Shown here piece by piece: positions 1 through 8,280 of a DNA stretch of 64,000 nucleotides (its first letter is position 1; each line of letters starts with the position of its first letter). The notes under the pieces are model-generated. The model was not told where the DNA came from. It worked only from the letters and a program-made list of their open reading frames with translations, and searched no databases. A program made the position numbers and the translations under genes. The DNA is from Actinopolymorpha pittospori (GTDB lineage: Bacteria > Actinomycetota > Actinomycetes > Propionibacteriales > Actinopolymorphaceae), in NCBI RefSeq assembly GCF_014873875.1, contig NZ_JADBEM010000001.1, positions 9,238,001 to 9,302,000 of the forward strand, given 5' to 3'.

Positions 1-2
1 CG

Positions 3-464
3 CAGGTGCAGGGCATGGAAGGGGTCAGCCTGCTGCCCTCCATCTACGGCGTCCGGGAACGCAACTACGAGACGGTGTACTTCTCCGAGGCCACCTGGCA
101 GGTCAAGCGTGCGGTCCGAACCGACCGTTGGAAGCTGATCCGTGCGATCGAGCCCGATCCGCACGGGCGCCCGATGAAGGAGCTGTTCGACCTGGCGGCC
201 GACCCCGGTGAGCAGGTCAACCTCGCCGAGGACCGGCCCGACGTCGTGGCCGAGTTGGAGGCTCTCCTGGACGCGTGGTTGGAGAAACGGCTCGCGGAGA
301 CCGGACGGAAGTCCGACCCGGTGGCCGACCAGGGCGCGTGTGCCACCAGTATCGGGAAGCCGAAGCCGGACGATGTGGTCGGGGCGGGAGCCGTTCCGCT
401 GCGGGAACGCACCGGGAGGGCGGCGAGCATTCCCGACCCGAGCGAACTCAACTCGGGTCGCTGA
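3..464 (+). CDS. Sulfatase family protein, C-terminal part (5' end outside window)
   Basis: The reading frame is already open at the left edge, so only the last 153 or so codons are present. The fragment has the small C-terminal sulfatase subdomain: an RTDRWKLIR strand followed by ELFDLAADPGEQVNLA, the usual end of arylsulfatase-type proteins where the product trails off after the D-P-x-E-x-x-N-L motif. About 60 residues after it are a low-complexity tail without a domain I recognise. The catalytic N-terminal half is missing, so substrate and metal residues cannot be judged. The next gene, also sulfatase-fold, starts 11 bases after this stop, so the two probably share a transcript. Confidence 0.85.
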   Translation, partial: QVQGMEGVSLLPSIYGVRERNYETVYFSEATWQVKRAVRTDRWKLIRAIEPDPHGRPMKELFDLAADPGEQVNLAEDRPDVVAELEALLDAWLEKRLAETGRKSDPVADQGACATSIGKPKPDDVVGAGAVPLRERTGRAASIPDPSELNSGR

Positions 465-474
465 ACGGACCCCC

Positions 475-1860
475 GTGCCAGACCTCCTGCCAGCCGACGT
501 GCCCGACGGGATGCCGGACATCGTCGTTGTCGGGATCGACACCCTTCGTCCGGACCATCTCGGGTGCTACGGCTACCCGCGCCCGACGTCACCGGGCCTG
601 GACGCGCTCGCCGCGCAGAGCGTGGTCTTCGACACGACCTGCGCGGCGGGCATCCCCACCACGCCCGCCTTCACCACCCTCTTCACCGGGCTGCATCCGC
701 TGGTGCACCGCGTGGTCACCCATCCGGCGCGACACCGGCTCGGTGGTGACGTCCGTACCCTCCCCCAGCTCGCGCAGGCGGCGGGCTACTTCACGGCGGC
801 CTGCGACAACCTCGTCGTCCAGGGACAAGGCCGGGGCAGCTGGTTCGCCCGCGGTTTCGAGCAGTACTCCGGCTTCGTCTACACGCCGTTCCAGGACCAG
901 AGCGCGCGAATCACCGACGCGGCGTTGTCGTTGGCGGCGGAGCGCCGGGACGCGCCGATGTTGTTGTTCGTGCACTACTGGGACCCGCACACGCCGTACG
1001 GGCCGTGCCCGCCCTACGACACGATGCACTACACGCCCGGATCGGCGTCGGTGGATCTGGCCGACGTCCGCGCCCTCGCGCCCGACTACTACGACGTGTT
1101 CCTCTCCGACATGCGGCTGCGCCACCCGGACGATTACGCCTACGTGGTCGCGCAGTACGACGGTGAGATCAGCCAGGTCGACGCCCAGGTGCGACGGCTG
1201 GCCGACGGGCTCAGCGGCCTCGGCCGCTTCGACGACGCGATCTTCGTCGTCCTCTCCGACCACGGCGAGTGTTTCGGTGAGGGTGACTTCCACTTCGACC
1301 ACCACGGCCTGTACGACGCGGTGACCCGGACGGTCCTGACGATGCGGATACCCGGGGTGCAGCCCGGCCGGTGCGGTGCCCTGGTCTCCCACGAGGACCT
1401 GCTGCCGACCCTGTGTGATCTCGCCGGCATCCCGCTCCCGGCGTACCCCCTGACCGGACGCAGCCTGCGCCCCCTGCTCGCCGACCCGGCCGCACCCGGC
1501 CGCGACGCCGTGGTCACCGTGGAGTCCACCCGGCAGGCGTCGCTGTCGCTTCGTACGCCGACGCACAAGCTCATCCAGCCGATCACCGAACTGCTGGACG
1601 GCACGCCGCTGCCGGACTTCTACGGACGGGCCCGATCCGCCGATCCACTCGTCTTCGACCTCAGTGAGGACCCGGGTGAGACGCGGGACGTCGCGGCGGA
1701 GCGGCCGGACCTGACGGCCCGGCTACGCGCCGAGCTCGCTCGACGGACGGGTGAGCTGCTGACCCGCACCGACGGTCCGGATCCGCTCCGCACCCAGGGC
1801 CTGGGCCTGCCGTACGAGCACTTCCTCCGGCGTCTCACCGCCCGGCACGGCGGCCACTAG
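475..1860 (+). CDS. Sulfatase/alkaline-phosphatase-superfamily hydrolase with Thr at the nucleophile position
   Basis: A 461-residue protein of the sulfatase fold. The N-terminal metal loop reads GIDTLRPDHLGCYGY, and a later VLSDHGE segment supplies the second Asp-His metal pair; the C-terminal FDLSEDPGE motif is also present. In the signature region, where sulfatases have C/S-x-P-S/A-R, this protein reads TTPAF: Thr62 replaces the formylglycine cysteine and Phe66 the arginine. Thr is the nucleophile in some superfamily relatives such as phosphoglycerol transferases, so phosphatase or phosphodiesterase activity is as likely as sulfatase (inference). No signal peptide is seen, so the protein is probably cytoplasmic. 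The GTG start follows the upstream stop by 10 bases; ATG at 511 is an alternative. The open frame extends back to 208, but that part overlaps the upstream gene. Confidence 0.85.
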   Translation: MPDLLPADVPDGMPDIVVVGIDTLRPDHLGCYGYPRPTSPGLDALAAQSVVFDTTCAAGIPTTPAFTTLFTGLHPLVHRVVTHPARHRLGGDVRTLPQLAQAAGYFTAACDNLVVQGQGRGSWFARGFEQYSGFVYTPFQDQSARITDAALSLAAERRDAPMLLFVHYWDPHTPYGPCPPYDTMHYTPGSASVDLADVRALAPDYYDVFLSDMRLRHPDDYAYVVAQYDGEISQVDAQVRRLADGLSGLGRFDDAIFVVLSDHGECFGEGDFHFDHHGLYDAVTRTVLTMRIPGVQPGRCGALVSHEDLLPTLCDLAGIPLPAYPLTGRSLRPLLADPAAPGRDAVVTVESTRQASLSLRTPTHKLIQPITELLDGTPLPDFYGRARSADPLVFDLSEDPGETRDVAAERPDLTARLRAELARRTGELLTRTDGPDPLRTQGLGLPYEHFLRRLTARHGGH

Positions 1861-1960
1861 CCTCCGTACTGCTCCGCACGGGCCAACTGCACGGCTCACC
1901 TGTGCGTCTTACCTCCGACGCAGCACAATGGCGGGAGAAGACGGGACGAGAGGGGTCGCG

Positions 1961-2161
1961 ATGACCAAGAACCCCGAGCCCGAGCACCGGGAGCATTTCA
2001 CCGACGAGGAGCTCGCCTTCCTGCGGTACGCCCGATTCGGCGAGCTGCCCGAGCGGGTGCTTCCGGCAGACCTGGTCGAACTCGTCGAAACCGAACCCCC
2101 GGAAGGGCTCCCCGAGACGATCGACGATCCGCGACTCTGGGGCGAGGCCGGTCGGTTGTGA
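1961..2161 (+). CDS. Small acidic hypothetical protein
   Basis: A 66-residue acidic protein. The ATG at 1961 is preferred over the in-frame ATG at 1928 because GAGAGGGG lies just upstream of it. The sequence FTDEELAFLRYARFGELPERV followed by an acidic, proline-rich second half suggests a short helical protein with no transmembrane segment. Similar short proteins exist in actinomycetes, but I do not recognise a named family. It stands alone between the sulfatase-like gene and a convergent DinB-type gene. Confidence 0.6.
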   Translation: MTKNPEPEHREHFTDEELAFLRYARFGELPERVLPADLVELVETEPPEGLPETIDDPRLWGEAGRL

Positions 2162-2188
2162 CCGTTTCACGCTGAAGTGCGTCGCGGT

Positions 2189-2764
2189 TCACTCGACGGC
2201 GGCCTTCCAGAACCACGAGGTCAGCGGGGGCCGCTCGTCGAGTTCACCGCGACCGGTGGACCACAGCAGAACTGCGACGGGCTCACCGGACGGCGCGTGG
2301 GGGAACAGACGGTCCAGAACGGCCGCGCTGAGGTCCGTCGGCGGCCGCCACGGCACACCGAGCCCCTGGGCGATGTCGTAGGTGTGGAGGAGGGTCTCGG
2401 CGACACCCATCGCGGCGAAGCCGGTCGGGTCGCACGGACCGTAGTGCCAGGCGCGGGTAGCGGGGTCCGCCGAGGCCAGGGCCAGCTGCAGCAGGCCGCT
2501 GGACGCCTTCACCACCTCGAGTACGTCCGCCGGGGAGGTGCCTTCCCTGACCATGAGGTCGTAGGGGAGATAGGCGCTGTCGGGGCGGGCCGCGAGTTGT
2601 CCGGCGTACGCCAACAGATCATGCGCGATGTGGGCGGCCGTCTGCCAACAGCTCCACTCCAGGGGACCCGCGCGCACCTGCCAGTCCCGGTCGGTCTGCG
2701 GGGTGAGTACCTCGACCATCTCGACCAGGGCGTTTCCTACATCGCTTCCGTTCATCGGACGCAT
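2189..2764 (-). CDS. Maleylpyruvate isomerase N-terminal / DinB-like family protein
   Basis: A 191-residue protein of the mycothiol-dependent maleylpyruvate isomerase type (DinB-like four-helix fold). Features are the W-S-C-W-Q-T-A-A-H-I-A-H-D segment, with histidines that bind a metal in this fold, and the GVAETLLHTYDI helix with a third histidine. Members use a divalent metal and mycothiol, the actinobacterial thiol, in small-molecule isomerisation or thiol transfer; the substrate here is unknown. ATG at 2764 is chosen; ATG at 2755 is equally possible, and the frame is open to 2821. It is cytoplasmic and convergent with the small acidic gene. Confidence 0.75.
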   Translation of the reverse strand: MRPMNGSDVGNALVEMVEVLTPQTDRDWQVRAGPLEWSCWQTAAHIAHDLLAYAGQLAARPDSAYLPYDLMVREGTSPADVLEVVKASSGLLQLALASADPATRAWHYGPCDPTGFAAMGVAETLLHTYDIAQGLGVPWRPPTDLSAAVLDRLFPHAPSGEPVAVLLWSTGRGELDERPPLTSWFWKAAVE

Positions 2765-2853
2765 CCCGGAAGCCTGCCAGCACTCGGTTGGGGATCGGGA
2801 GGCCGGGGGCTCCCACGGCATCCGGTCAGCGGCGTCCGGTCAGCGGCGTCCGG

Positions 2854-4244
2854 TCAGCGGCGGATCACGCTGTGGTCGTCGGGTCGGATGACGTGCTGGT
2901 AGGGATCCACCCAGGGCGGCGGGAGGTATTCGGGGTGGCCGTCGTCGCTCATGCGGACGGTCCAGCCCTTGGTGTGGATGACGGTGTGATGGTGCTGGCA
3001 GAGGAGGACGCCGTTGTTCAGGTCGGTTGCTCCTCCGTCTACCCAGTGCTTGATGTGATGCGCTTCGGCCACTTCTCCGGCCGTCTGCAGTCGGGGAAGT
3101 GGCAGAAGTAGCCGTCCCGCTCGGCCAATGCGTGTCGTTGGGAGGACGTGAACAGCCTGGTCCCTCTGCCGAGGTCGAGAACCGCCCCGTCGCCCCCGAG
3201 GACGGCCGGGATGATCTCCGCATCACAGGCCAGTTGCCGCACCAGCGTCGCTGACAGCGGCGGCCCCGTGATCCGGTAGCCGATCAGGGTCTGCCCGCCC
3301 CGCCCGCTCCTGTTCTCGTCGCCGTGGGTCTTCACCTTCAGATGCGCGGGGCCGGAGTCGGTGAGCACGGAGTTGAGAGTGCCGTAGCCGAGCCGGGCCA
3401 CGAGGTCGGCCAGGGACATCGTCACGGTGAGGCGCGGGCTGATGCTCCCGCGGGTGGGTGCGTCGGCGGCTGCCTGTGCCTGGCTGAGGAGTTCGGCGAA
3501 GGCGTCTGCCTGCCGGCGTTCGCTGCTGCGCAGGTCCGGCCCGTCAGGACCGGTCGGCCCAGGGCGGGCCAGCGGATCGAGGAGTGCCTGCAGGATCGCG
3601 AGGGTGGGCACGTCGAGGCGCAGGAACATGGTGCCCATCCCGTCGCGGACCGGACCGAAGCTCAACGTGCGGTTCTCCCGGGCCCTGCGTTCTTGTTCTT
3701 CCAGTTGCTTCCCGATCCGGCGTTCGGCGTCCTCGGGTGCGATCACTTCGTAGAGGTGTTTGCCGGCCTTGTCCAAGTCATCGGTGTCGAGGGCCTGCGC
3801 ACTGTCGAGCAGGAACGCCTCCGCCTCCGCCCGTACGGCGGCGTCGACATCGTTGGGGAGGCGGCGGATCGCACGCTCGATCACCTGCGCCTGACCCAAC
3901 GAAATCTCACCGTCAGAGAGGGCTTCACCCGTCGAACGGAGCATCTGGTCCAGCGCCTTCGCCAACCGCACCGACACCGACGCCTCACGACGACCCATCC
4001 GCGTCACCTGCCGCACCCAGCCCGCGGCGTTGGCGGCACCGGCCAGCTTCTTCACCTCATTCAGCTCAGCCTGCCGCGTCAGACTCAGCCGCAACGAAGC
4101 GAGCCTCGCTTCATATGCAGCGATCTGCCGCATCGCCCCTTCGTATTGATCCAGCGGCAACGACAACGTTGGGCACCCCACCGCACCGTCGAGCTGCTCA
4201 CCCACACCAGCAAGCCAAGCCAGCAACGGATGCGAAGCCCGCAC
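2854..4244 (-). pseudogene. DUF222/HNH endonuclease, frameshifted inside the HNH motif
   Basis: This is the typical actinobacterial DUF222 (13E12-repeat-like) domain followed by a C-terminal HNH nuclease. Reading on the minus strand, the frame runs through the DUF222 part to FCHFPDCRRPEKW near base 3070. It then shifts by one base, and the motif continues in another frame as AEAHHIKHWVDGG and LLCQHHHTVIH down to 2854. Restoring one G in the TGG-CC junction at 3067-3071 joins both halves exactly. As written, the catalytic HH is cut off. The N-terminus is uncertain: GTG at 4244 is used, but the frame is open to 4370. The DUF222 segment (residues about 30-330) is intact. The break is either a true pseudogene or a base-calling error. 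Confidence 0.85.
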
Positions 4245-4622
4245 CCCCGCTGGCACTGCCGGTGTCGATGTCCATGACCAAACCCTAGACCCGACCACCG
4301 ACAACAACCCCCATAAAACAAGGGTATTCAGCCCCACCGGTGAAGCTTCTTTCTGACAATCCCTGGTCACGTTCCAGGGCCGACGAAGGACGCGGAGGTT
4401 CCCCTCCGCCGCCCCGACAGACCCACGACCCCCGTCACACCCACACCGAAAAGACCCCTCGGGCCGTCGTCAACTCTCCTTTGACTTCGCGCGTCAGCGA
4501 CACCACCGAGTCCACGCACAGAACGCCCCGATCCCCACCTCCGATCCCGACGACCCCACGACCTCGACGACCTCGAAATCCACTACCGGACCGCGTTCAC
4601 GATCGTTACCGTGTCCAGCACC
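4245..4622. other. Intergenic region between HNH pseudogene and phosphotransferase
   Basis: About 380 bases that must hold divergent promoters for the HNH gene and the phosphotransferase. The HNH frame stays open on the minus strand to 4370, but without an obvious ribosome-binding site. Beyond that I see only a C-rich stretch with no convincing gene, repeat or operator. Confidence 0.5.
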
Positions 4623-5549
4623 ATGACCGATGCGCGGCAGACTGACGACAACCTGATCCCGGCAGGCGTTCGGGAGCGGATCAGCACCTATCACGAAGCC
4701 GGCGCGGACTGGCTCGAGCGACTCCCCGAGCTCGTCGCACGATGCGTCAGCACCTGGGACCTCGTAGTCCTTCCCGCGTTCGAGCCTGGCGGCGACTCCA
4801 GTTGGGTCGCACCCGTGCGTCGCGGCCAGGGCGACCTGGCCGTCCTCAAGATCACTGTCCCGACCGCGGTTCGGGACGATCCCGCCACTCCACTCGGGAT
4901 CTGGGCGGGCCGGGGTGCCGTTCGGCTCTACGCCCACGACACTTCGATCGGCGCCTCACTGCTGGAGTACTGCGTTCCCGGCACCGACGCGGCCGACCTG
5001 CCGCGAGACGCGGCGGACGACGTAGCGGTCGAGGTCCTCGAACAGTTGTGGCAGGCAGACCTCCCATCCGACGCCCCCATCGAGCCCCTGACCAACATCT
5101 GCGCCCTGCGGATCCGAGCGCTGGAACGACGGGCCGACCAGTACGCCGGCGACACCGAGGACGTCGGCGGCCAGGTCGACGTCGGCCCGTTCCGAGAGGC
5201 CGCCCGCCTGTTCGCCTCGCTACCCGGATCGACCGATCGTCAGGTGTTGCTGCACGGCGACTTCCATCGGCGCAACGTGATCTCCTCCGCGCGGGGCTGG
5301 CTAGCCATCGATCCGGTCGGACGGAGAGGCGATCCGGGGTTCGACGTCGCCGCGTTCCTCCAGCACGACGCGAACCGTCCCGACCTCCGCGCCCGGGCCG
5401 ATGGGCTCGCGGACCGGTTGGGACTGGACGCTGAGCGGACCCGCCACTGGCTGTTCGCCTTCGTCACCCAGGCGGCCTCGTGGCACCTGTCGATCGGCGA
5501 CTACGCGACGTACGCCACCTTCAGCCAGGGCGCGTCCACCCTGACCTGA
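4623..5549 (+). CDS. Aminoglycoside/hydroxyurea-type antibiotic phosphotransferase
   Basis: A 308-residue kinase-fold protein of the APH(6)/hydroxyurea phosphotransferase family (streptomycin 6-kinase type). The nucleotide-binding region around residues 65-80 contains DLAVLKI. The catalytic loop at about 211-218 is HGDFHRRN, with the Brenner-type Asp, and a later IDP (about 230) is the metal-binding Asp. The length fits the family. It would phosphorylate a hydroxyl of an aminoglycoside or similar compound in the cytoplasm; the true substrate cannot be told from sequence. ATG 4623 is chosen; an in-frame GTG lies at 4611. No clear ribosome-binding site precedes either. It is a single gene. Confidence 0.85.
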   Translation: MTDARQTDDNLIPAGVRERISTYHEAGADWLERLPELVARCVSTWDLVVLPAFEPGGDSSWVAPVRRGQGDLAVLKITVPTAVRDDPATPLGIWAGRGAVRLYAHDTSIGASLLEYCVPGTDAADLPRDAADDVAVEVLEQLWQADLPSDAPIEPLTNICALRIRALERRADQYAGDTEDVGGQVDVGPFREAARLFASLPGSTDRQVLLHGDFHRRNVISSARGWLAIDPVGRRGDPGFDVAAFLQHDANRPDLRARADGLADRLGLDAERTRHWLFAFVTQAASWHLSIGDYATYATFSQGASTLT

Positions 5550-5603
5550 GACAGCCACCAACTGGTGGACGACTCCGTAGGACACAACCGGCCGGAGCCG
5601 ACG

Positions 5604-6206
5604 TCACGCGCCCTTCTTCGACTTAGGGCTCGCCCCCGACTTCTGCCCTGACGTCTTCTGCCCTGGCGTCTTCTGGCCTGGCGTCGCCAATGGCACGGTC
5701 TGCGCCCACTCGGCCCACTCGCCAAGCGACTGGTATAGGCGCACGGCGCCCTCGATAGCGATACGCAGCGACTGTGTCGCCGGGCTGTCCCCGAAGTCGC
5801 CGCGGTCCTTCGCCTCGGCGTGCGAGCGGTAGACCGTGGCCATCTCGGCGAAGAAGCGCGCCTCCTCGGCGAGGTGACGACGTAGATCCTCCGGCTCCAT
5901 GAGCCAGAAGAAGACAGAGCGCAGCAGGGACTGCAACCGCATGGTGTGGTCGACCTCGCCGGTGCTCAACCAGCGCTTCACTTCGGCTAGACCGCCGTCG
6001 GTGATGCGGTAGGCCTTCCGCCCGCGCGGCCCTTCGCTCTCGACCTCGATGAGTCCTTCCCCGGCCAGCCGGTTGAGCTCGGCGTAGATCTTCGGGTGCT
6101 GGGCGGGCCAGACCGTTCCGAGCACCTCCTGGAACCGACGAGCAAGGTCATACCCGCTGGCCGGCCCCTCGGCGAGGAGTCCGAGCAGGCCATGGCGCAA
6201 CGACAT
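5604..6206 (-). CDS. PadR family transcriptional repressor
   Basis: A 200-residue regulator. The N-terminal PadR winged helix (residues 1-80) starts LRHGLLGLLAEGPASGYDL, includes HPKIYAELNRLAGEGLIE and ends with a wing containing GPRGRKAYRIT. The C-terminal dimerisation helices (85-170) follow. The last 25 residues are a basic tail built from repeats of TPGQK. The ATG at 6206 gives the normal PadR length; the longer open frame to 6359 would run through the operator region. It is divergent from an SDR gene, and perfect dyads lie between the two, so it probably represses both (inference). Confidence 0.88.
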   Translation of the reverse strand: MSLRHGLLGLLAEGPASGYDLARRFQEVLGTVWPAQHPKIYAELNRLAGEGLIEVESEGPRGRKAYRITDGGLAEVKRWLSTGEVDHTMRLQSLLRSVFFWLMEPEDLRRHLAEEARFFAEMATVYRSHAEAKDRGDFGDSPATQSLRIAIEGAVRLYQSLGEWAEWAQTVPLATPGQKTPGQKTSGQKSGASPKSKKGA

Positions 6207-6244
6207 CGCGGTTCCTCCCGATCCGGTTTCTCGAAGAGCATCTT

Positions 6245-6311
6245 GACATGTCCCAAGGACCCCGTGCACCGTAGGACATGTCCGTAGGTACATGTCCCTA
6301 CGGACATGACG
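6245..6311. promoter_or_regulatory. Operator cluster between padR and SDR gene
   Basis: Four copies of a GGACATG-type half site occur here: GACATGTCC at 6245-6253, the perfect palindrome GGACATGTCC at 6274-6283, GTACATGTCC at 6288-6297 and GGACATG at 6302-6308. The arms CATGTCCGTAG (6277-6287) and CTACGGACATG (6298-6308) form an 11-bp perfect inverted repeat around a 10-base centre. PadR proteins usually bind ATGT/ACAT dyads, so this is the likely binding site controlling both divergent genes. Confidence 0.75.
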
Positions 6312-6325
6312 ATCAGGGGGCTGTG

Positions 6326-7243
6326 ATGGCGGAACGTCAGCAGGATCCACAACAGGCACGTCGGCACGATCATCAGCCCGGACGCGCGGTCATGGTGACC
6401 GGCGCGACGGGAGGTATCGGGTTCGCAACTGCTCGCCTGCTCAGCGAGCGGGGCTACATGGTGTACGCGGGCATCAGGGGCGAAGGAGGGGCGCTGACCG
6501 ACCTGCCCGGCGTGCGCCTGCTACCGATGGACGTGTCCGACCCCGACAGCGTCGCCGCGGCTGCCGAGCAGGTGCGGCTTGACGTGGGAGAGGACGGCCT
6601 GCGCGCAGTGGTCAACAACGCGGGCATCATCATCCAGGGCCCGCTGGAGTTGGTGCCGCCCGCGCAGTTGCGACAACAGTTCGAGGTCAACACGTTCGGT
6701 CCGGCGTACGTCATCCAGACCTTCCTGCCGTTGCTACGCGCAGGCGGTGGGCGGGTGGTGAACGTCAGCGCGGTCAGCGGGCGGGTCGCCGTACCCTTCA
6801 TGGCACCGATCTCGGCGAGCAAGGCGGCCCTCGAGTCGCTGTCCAACGCACTCCGGCTGGAACTCGCCGCCTGGAACGTACCTGTCGTCGTGGTCGAACC
6901 CGGCACGACGGACACCGCGATCTTCGCCAAGGCAGGCGCGGCGACGGAGGCGGCCCTGGAACGCACCGACCAGCGCCGGGTGGCGCTCTACCGCGACCAC
7001 CTCGCCGCCGTGGAGAAGGCCTTCGCGAAGTACAAGGCGGCATCAGTCGACGGTGTCTCCCGCACGATTCTCGCCGCCGTCGAAGCCGACCGGCCGAAGC
7101 GGCGTTACACGGTCGGCGACGCGAGGTTCCTCGCCCTCCTCACCCGAATCCCGGCCGGACTGCGGGACCGGATCATCGAACGCACGCTCGGACTCCGGGG
7201 CGCCGGAGCGAATCTCCCAACTCCGGTAGCCACGTCACGTTGA
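6326..7243 (+). CDS. SDR family oxidoreductase lacking the catalytic tyrosine
   Basis: A 305-residue short-chain dehydrogenase/reductase. The Rossmann motif TGATGGIG (about residue 25) and the NNAG motif are intact, as is the Ser-containing NVSAVSGR strand. The active-site YxxxK reads ISASK: Ile162 replaces Tyr while Lys166 is kept. Loss of Tyr normally abolishes classical SDR reduction, so the protein may have altered chemistry or a binding role. A long C-terminal extension (about 200-305) is typical of retinol-dehydrogenase-like SDRs. A run of Gs before ATG 6326 is the probable ribosome-binding site. It is divergent from padR with an operator in between, so it is likely repressed until a ligand appears. 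Confidence 0.85.
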   Translation: MAERQQDPQQARRHDHQPGRAVMVTGATGGIGFATARLLSERGYMVYAGIRGEGGALTDLPGVRLLPMDVSDPDSVAAAAEQVRLDVGEDGLRAVVNNAGIIIQGPLELVPPAQLRQQFEVNTFGPAYVIQTFLPLLRAGGGRVVNVSAVSGRVAVPFMAPISASKAALESLSNALRLELAAWNVPVVVVEPGTTDTAIFAKAGAATEAALERTDQRRVALYRDHLAAVEKAFAKYKAASVDGVSRTILAAVEADRPKRRYTVGDARFLALLTRIPAGLRDRIIERTLGLRGAGANLPTPVATSR

Positions 7244-7256
7244 CATCGACGACCTC

Positions 7257-7279
7257 GTCGCGCCGCGCCGCGGCGCGAC
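7257..7279. terminator. Hairpin after the SDR gene
   Basis: GTCGCGCCGC and its exact complement GCGGCGCGAC form a 10-bp stem around a 3-base loop, 13 bases after the SDR stop. There is no T run, as is common for GC-rich actinobacterial terminators. Confidence 0.5.
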
Positions 7280-7653
7280 GTTGGTAACGTCGCGAGCGTG
7301 GCCGTCCGCGGAGTGGGCGAACTCCACGAGCTCCGTCGTACGAAGGGGACGGTCACCGGCTGATCGAACACCGCCCAGGCTGGGTGGCAGGGCCCATCCC
7401 GGCCCTCCTCGCCCAAGGGTAGGGCTCGAGGTACGAGGACAGCACCTGGGCGGTGTTCCTCTCCCGATCGACAGTGGCTGGCGGAGCTTGTCGAGGTCAT
7501 CGACGAGGACCGGCCTATCCGGGCGGAGTCGGCGCGTTGCCGCTTCGACGCCCGGACTGGTCCATCCGGCTCGACGACAGGTGAGCGGCCGGGCGTCCAC
7601 GGGTGATCGGCTATGTGTGACGCTGAGGCCTCGGCGCCGCTACGCTCTGGCGG
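7280..7653. other. Intergenic region without a recognisable gene
   Basis: About 370 bases. Both strands hold open frames, but none shows a ribosome-binding site, family motif or typical codon bias. A short plus-strand stretch near 7480-7550 reads LAELVEVIDEDRPIRAES, which could be a gene remnant, though I cannot assign it. The promoter of the following DUF1707 gene must lie at the right end. Confidence 0.4.
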
Positions 7654-8235
7654 GTGAGCGCTGACACACCGCCGCCCGGAGACACCGCGCGCGCATCCGA
7701 CGCCGACCGGGATGCCGTGGTCGCCCGGCTCCAGGACGCACTGGCCGACGGCCGCATCGACTTCGAGGAGTTCGACAAGCGGATGTCCGCAGTGACGGAG
7801 AGCCGCACCTTCGGCGCGCTGACGCCCCTGACCGCGGACCTTCCCGACCTACGATCTCAGCCGCGAGAGTCGCTCACGTTGCGCAGCAAGGGAAGCACGC
7901 TGGTCCGCGAGGGCCGGTGGAAGCCATCGCGGGACCTCGTCGTCGACGCGTCCCTGTGCAAGGTCCGCCTGGACCTGACCGAGGCCGACTGGCCAGGCCC
8001 GGAGATCGCCATCAGCGCGTCTCTCGCGCACTGCACCCTCACCGTCGTCGTGCCCGACGACACCGACGTCGACACCGGCGATGTCGAGTTCGTGTTCAGT
8101 TCGTCGAAGGGCCGCGCGGACGCCGCGACGCAGCCCCGCCGCTCGGTACGGATTCGGGGAAGGGTTCAGCACGGCAAGATCCAGGTCAGCAGGCCGAGCG
8201 ACCCCAAGGGATTCTTCCGCCGCCGCGCCCGCTGA
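7654..8235 (+). CDS. DUF1707 SHOCT-like domain protein
   Basis: A 193-residue protein. Residues 12-65 form the DUF1707 domain: ASDADRDAVVARLQDALADG, then RIDFEEFDKRM. This short helical module is widespread at the N-terminus of actinobacterial membrane or cell-wall-associated proteins. The rest (80-180) looks like a beta-rich, LiaF/DUF2154-like domain with alternating hydrophobic strands and no transmembrane helix. The C-terminus is basic (FFRRRAR). GTG start at 7654. The function is unknown; a role in envelope stress sensing is a guess from the LiaF-like half. A second DUF1707 protein lies at 26700. Confidence 0.75.
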   Translation: MSADTPPPGDTARASDADRDAVVARLQDALADGRIDFEEFDKRMSAVTESRTFGALTPLTADLPDLRSQPRESLTLRSKGSTLVREGRWKPSRDLVVDASLCKVRLDLTEADWPGPEIAISASLAHCTLTVVVPDDTDVDTGDVEFVFSSSKGRADAATQPRRSVRIRGRVQHGKIQVSRPSDPKGFFRRRAR

Positions 8236-8260
8236 GCCACACCATCGCCCAATCCGGCTA

Positions 8261-8280
8261 TCATCGCCACATGGCGATGA
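8261..8280. promoter_or_regulatory. ArsR operator overlapping the start codon
   Basis: TCATCGCC-ACAT-GGCGATGA is a perfect 8-bp inverted repeat with a 4-base centre, covering the ATG at 8271 of the ArsR repressor gene. The position suggests autorepression. Confidence 0.7.

Noticed and set aside
3324..4277. 317-residue plus-strand open frame antisense to the HNH gene
   Set aside because: Composition is that of antisense GC-rich noise, and it has no ribosome-binding site or family motif.
7281..7664. 127-residue plus-strand frame after the SDR hairpin
   Set aside because: No start signal or recognisable domain; it runs into the DUF1707 gene in another frame.
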